Assembly (NCBI GenBank): GCA_937951695.1 | Contig: CALFBL010000302.1 | Location: 1-15,112, forward strand | Direction of reading: 5' to 3' | DNA: 15,112 nucleotides | Source of the DNA: an uncultured Granulosicoccaceae bacterium | Lineage (GTDB): Bacteria > Pseudomonadota > Gammaproteobacteria > Granulosicoccales > Granulosicoccaceae | In this document: positions 13,990 through 15,112 of the stretch, one piece after another | Layout: each line of letters opens with the position of its first letter | How positions within the stretch are numbered: the stretch's first letter is position 1 | Translations under genes and position numbers: made by a program | Notes under the pieces: generated by a model | Told to the model about the DNA's origin: nothing | Database searches by the model: none | The model's input: the letters and a program-made list of their open reading frames with translations, nothing else

Positions 13990-14687
13990 ATAATCCAATT
14001 TCTATTGCGTACCTCGAAGACGATCCAGATCAGGGCAAGGCTATTGTCGACTGGTTAGGCAATTATTCGATACGCGTTCAACATTTTTCGTCTGTCGATA
14101 CCATGATCGCCGCACTGGAGACATCCTCTTATGATGCGATCATATTGGATGTCGAAATTCACGGGGAACTTTCCGGGCTTTCTGTCTTGGACTACATTCG
14201 TCTTACCCGAGGCCTAGACACACCCACACTCATGGTATCTTCCAACAATCATTGGGAAGAAGCCTTTAGTCAAGGCGCGGATGATTTCCTTGAAAAGCCA
14301 CTCAAGGCAGGCAAACTGGTGGTGCACCTGAATCGACTATTGCGCCACGTTGAGCAGGAGACAACGATTGAGAACTACGGCCCGTTTCAATTGGATACAG
14401 CCCAGCAAATACTAACGCTCGATGGGCTCGTTATAGAATTAGCGCCTGAAGAGTACGAATTGGCTGCAACGTTACTTCGAAATTACGGCAAAGTATTGTC
14501 ATTCAGAAAACTGATGGATTCATTATCGGTACCAGAAGAGCGTGTATCTACCAAAGCTCTGGTGAACCGCATCGTTAAACTAAAGCGAAAAATGAACCTG
14601 CACAAAATCAGCGGATGGCAGTTGGAGCCCGTCTACCAACACGGCTACCGGTTAATTTGCACACATAACGACGACTGCATCTCATAA
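13986..14687 (+). CDS. OmpR/PhoB-family response regulator, start codon uncertain
   Basis: The frame reads as a complete two-domain regulator of about 233 residues. The receiver (about 1-122) has acidic pocket E11-D12-D13 (ISIAYLEDDPDQGK), phospho-acceptor D55 (AIILDVEIHG), switch S85/S86 and K104 (FLEKPLKAGK). The winged-helix effector (about 130-225) has GPFQLDTAQQILTLDG, LAPEEYELAATLLRN and the C-terminal hairpin YQHGYRLI. The first ATG is at 14103 (residue 40). Starting there would remove the first strand and the acidic pocket, so the real protein almost surely begins earlier. Back to the stop at 13968-13970 there is no ATG, GTG or TTG, only ATC 13977, ATA 13986, ATT 13998 and ATT 14004. 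I list 13986, which has GGAA about eight bases before it. Either a non-standard start is used or one base is missing. No histidine kinase gene is in the window. Confidence 0.8.
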   Translation: MNNPISIAYLEDDPDQGKAIVDWLGNYSIRVQHFSSVDTMIAALETSSYDAIILDVEIHGELSGLSVLDYIRLTRGLDTPTLMVSSNNHWEEAFSQGADDFLEKPLKAGKLVVHLNRLLRHVEQETTIENYGPFQLDTAQQILTLDGLVIELAPEEYELAATLLRNYGKVLSFRKLMDSLSVPEERVSTKALVNRIVKLKRKMNLHKISGWQLEPVYQHGYRLICTHNDDCIS

Positions 14688-15085
14688 ACACCAGCTGTTG
14701 TCCCCAACGATAGGAAGGCTCTGGAAAGTTTCTGCTATTGATGATCCGGGACACGCGGCAACTGTGCGAATCAGGCCTATACACCCACCTAAATGTTCGA
14801 TCAATAAACGAAGAAAACCTCTCCGGCCAAATGCCCCACTAAAATCTTACCCCACTGAAGTCTTACCCGACAACTGCACATCATTCTGCACAGCCATTAG
14901 ACGATGCTATGGCTACAAAATCCCGCATTAAATAGCTCTTCCTTATGGCACACTGTAACTCCGGCATCAGCCACGACATGCAGGCATTACCAAACGCATA
15001 ACACTACGTATACGAAAACATTGATTCTATTGCAAAGATCCCATGTCTGATCGTAATAGCTGTAGTGCCATTAGCTGGATACTAT
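14688..15085. other. No gene seen downstream of the response regulator
   Basis: The region lacks a convincing open frame. A 77-codon frame from a TTG at 14698 has a noise-like composition (many Pro, Arg, Cys). No terminator with a T tract was found after the regulator. The only repeat noticed is a short tandem pair at 14834-14865. Confidence 0.4.
14834..14865 (+). repeat. Two tandem 16-base repeats
   Basis: CCCCACTAAAATCTTA (14834-14849) is followed directly by CCCCACTGAAGTCTTA (14850-14865), 14 of 16 bases identical, then CCC begins a third copy that stops. It is non-coding and looks like a local duplication, perhaps a binding site pair. Confidence 0.6.
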
Positions 15086-15112
15086 CGAATCCGAGTCGTC
15101 GCTCGCGATTCG
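15086..15112. other. Strong hairpin at the right edge of the window
   Basis: CGAATCCGAG (15086-15095) pairs with CTCG, one bulged C, then GATTCG (15102-15112), around a six-base loop. The window ends at the last base, so a T tract or further pairing cannot be judged. It could be a terminator for a leftward or rightward transcript, or part of a larger repeat. Confidence 0.45.

Noticed and set aside
13957..13993. Programmed frameshift at the seven-T run feeding the response regulator
   Set aside because: A -1 shift gives TGA at once (13968-13970), and a +1 shift meets TAA at 13991-13993, so neither enters the regulator frame.
14698..14931. 77-codon frame after the response regulator
   Set aside because: It has a TTG start without ribosome site and a proline/arginine/cysteine-rich noise composition, and it contains the tandem repeat.

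Overview
The window looks like a piece of a gammaproteobacterial chromosome, probably from a marine or otherwise aquatic heterotroph. This is inferred from the gene families only: a comF gene, an OmpA-type lipoprotein/porin-like protein with an acidic proline linker, a YajD-type HNH protein close to the Escherichia coli one, a YfcG-like glutathione S-transferase, and a FrcBCA-type sugar importer whose closest remembered relatives are alphaproteobacterial. Base composition appears close to 50 % G+C throughout. No tRNA, rRNA, CRISPR array or insertion sequence was seen.

Layout. Positions 1-739 hold the C-terminal part of a membrane-associated protein whose reading frame seems shifted near the left edge; it converges with comF (725-1456, minus). 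A 320-base leader with folded-RNA signatures precedes an OmpA-family gene (1778-2431), which ends in a clear intrinsic terminator. A stand-alone formyltransferase (2513-3253, minus) follows. Then comes a sugar ABC importer on the minus strand, transcribed frcB-frcC-frcA (6484 down to 3427), with a strong hairpin between the binding-protein gene and the permease gene.

A 433-base divergent spacer separates frcB from a second importer, of the peptide/nickel/glutathione (Dpp/Gsi) type. This one is split into two converging arms. The plus arm carries the periplasmic binding protein (6918-8498) and a glutathione S-transferase (8553-9182). The minus arm carries two permeases and a double ATPase (12834 down to 9195). 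The arms meet with only 12 bases between stop codons. Together they make a complete importer plus a cytoplasmic thiol enzyme, which suggests, without proving, uptake of a glutathione-like or thiol-containing peptide.

Beyond the importer lies what looks like the degraded 3' end of an unidentified gene (12822-13049), then yajD (13072-13443), a gene-poor stretch, and an OmpR/PhoB-family response regulator (about 13986-14687). The regulator's receiver domain starts upstream of any ATG, GTG or TTG in its frame. A 22-codon open frame containing a hairpin followed by seven T sits directly in front of it. This is the most curious spot in the window. The last 425 bases hold no convincing gene.
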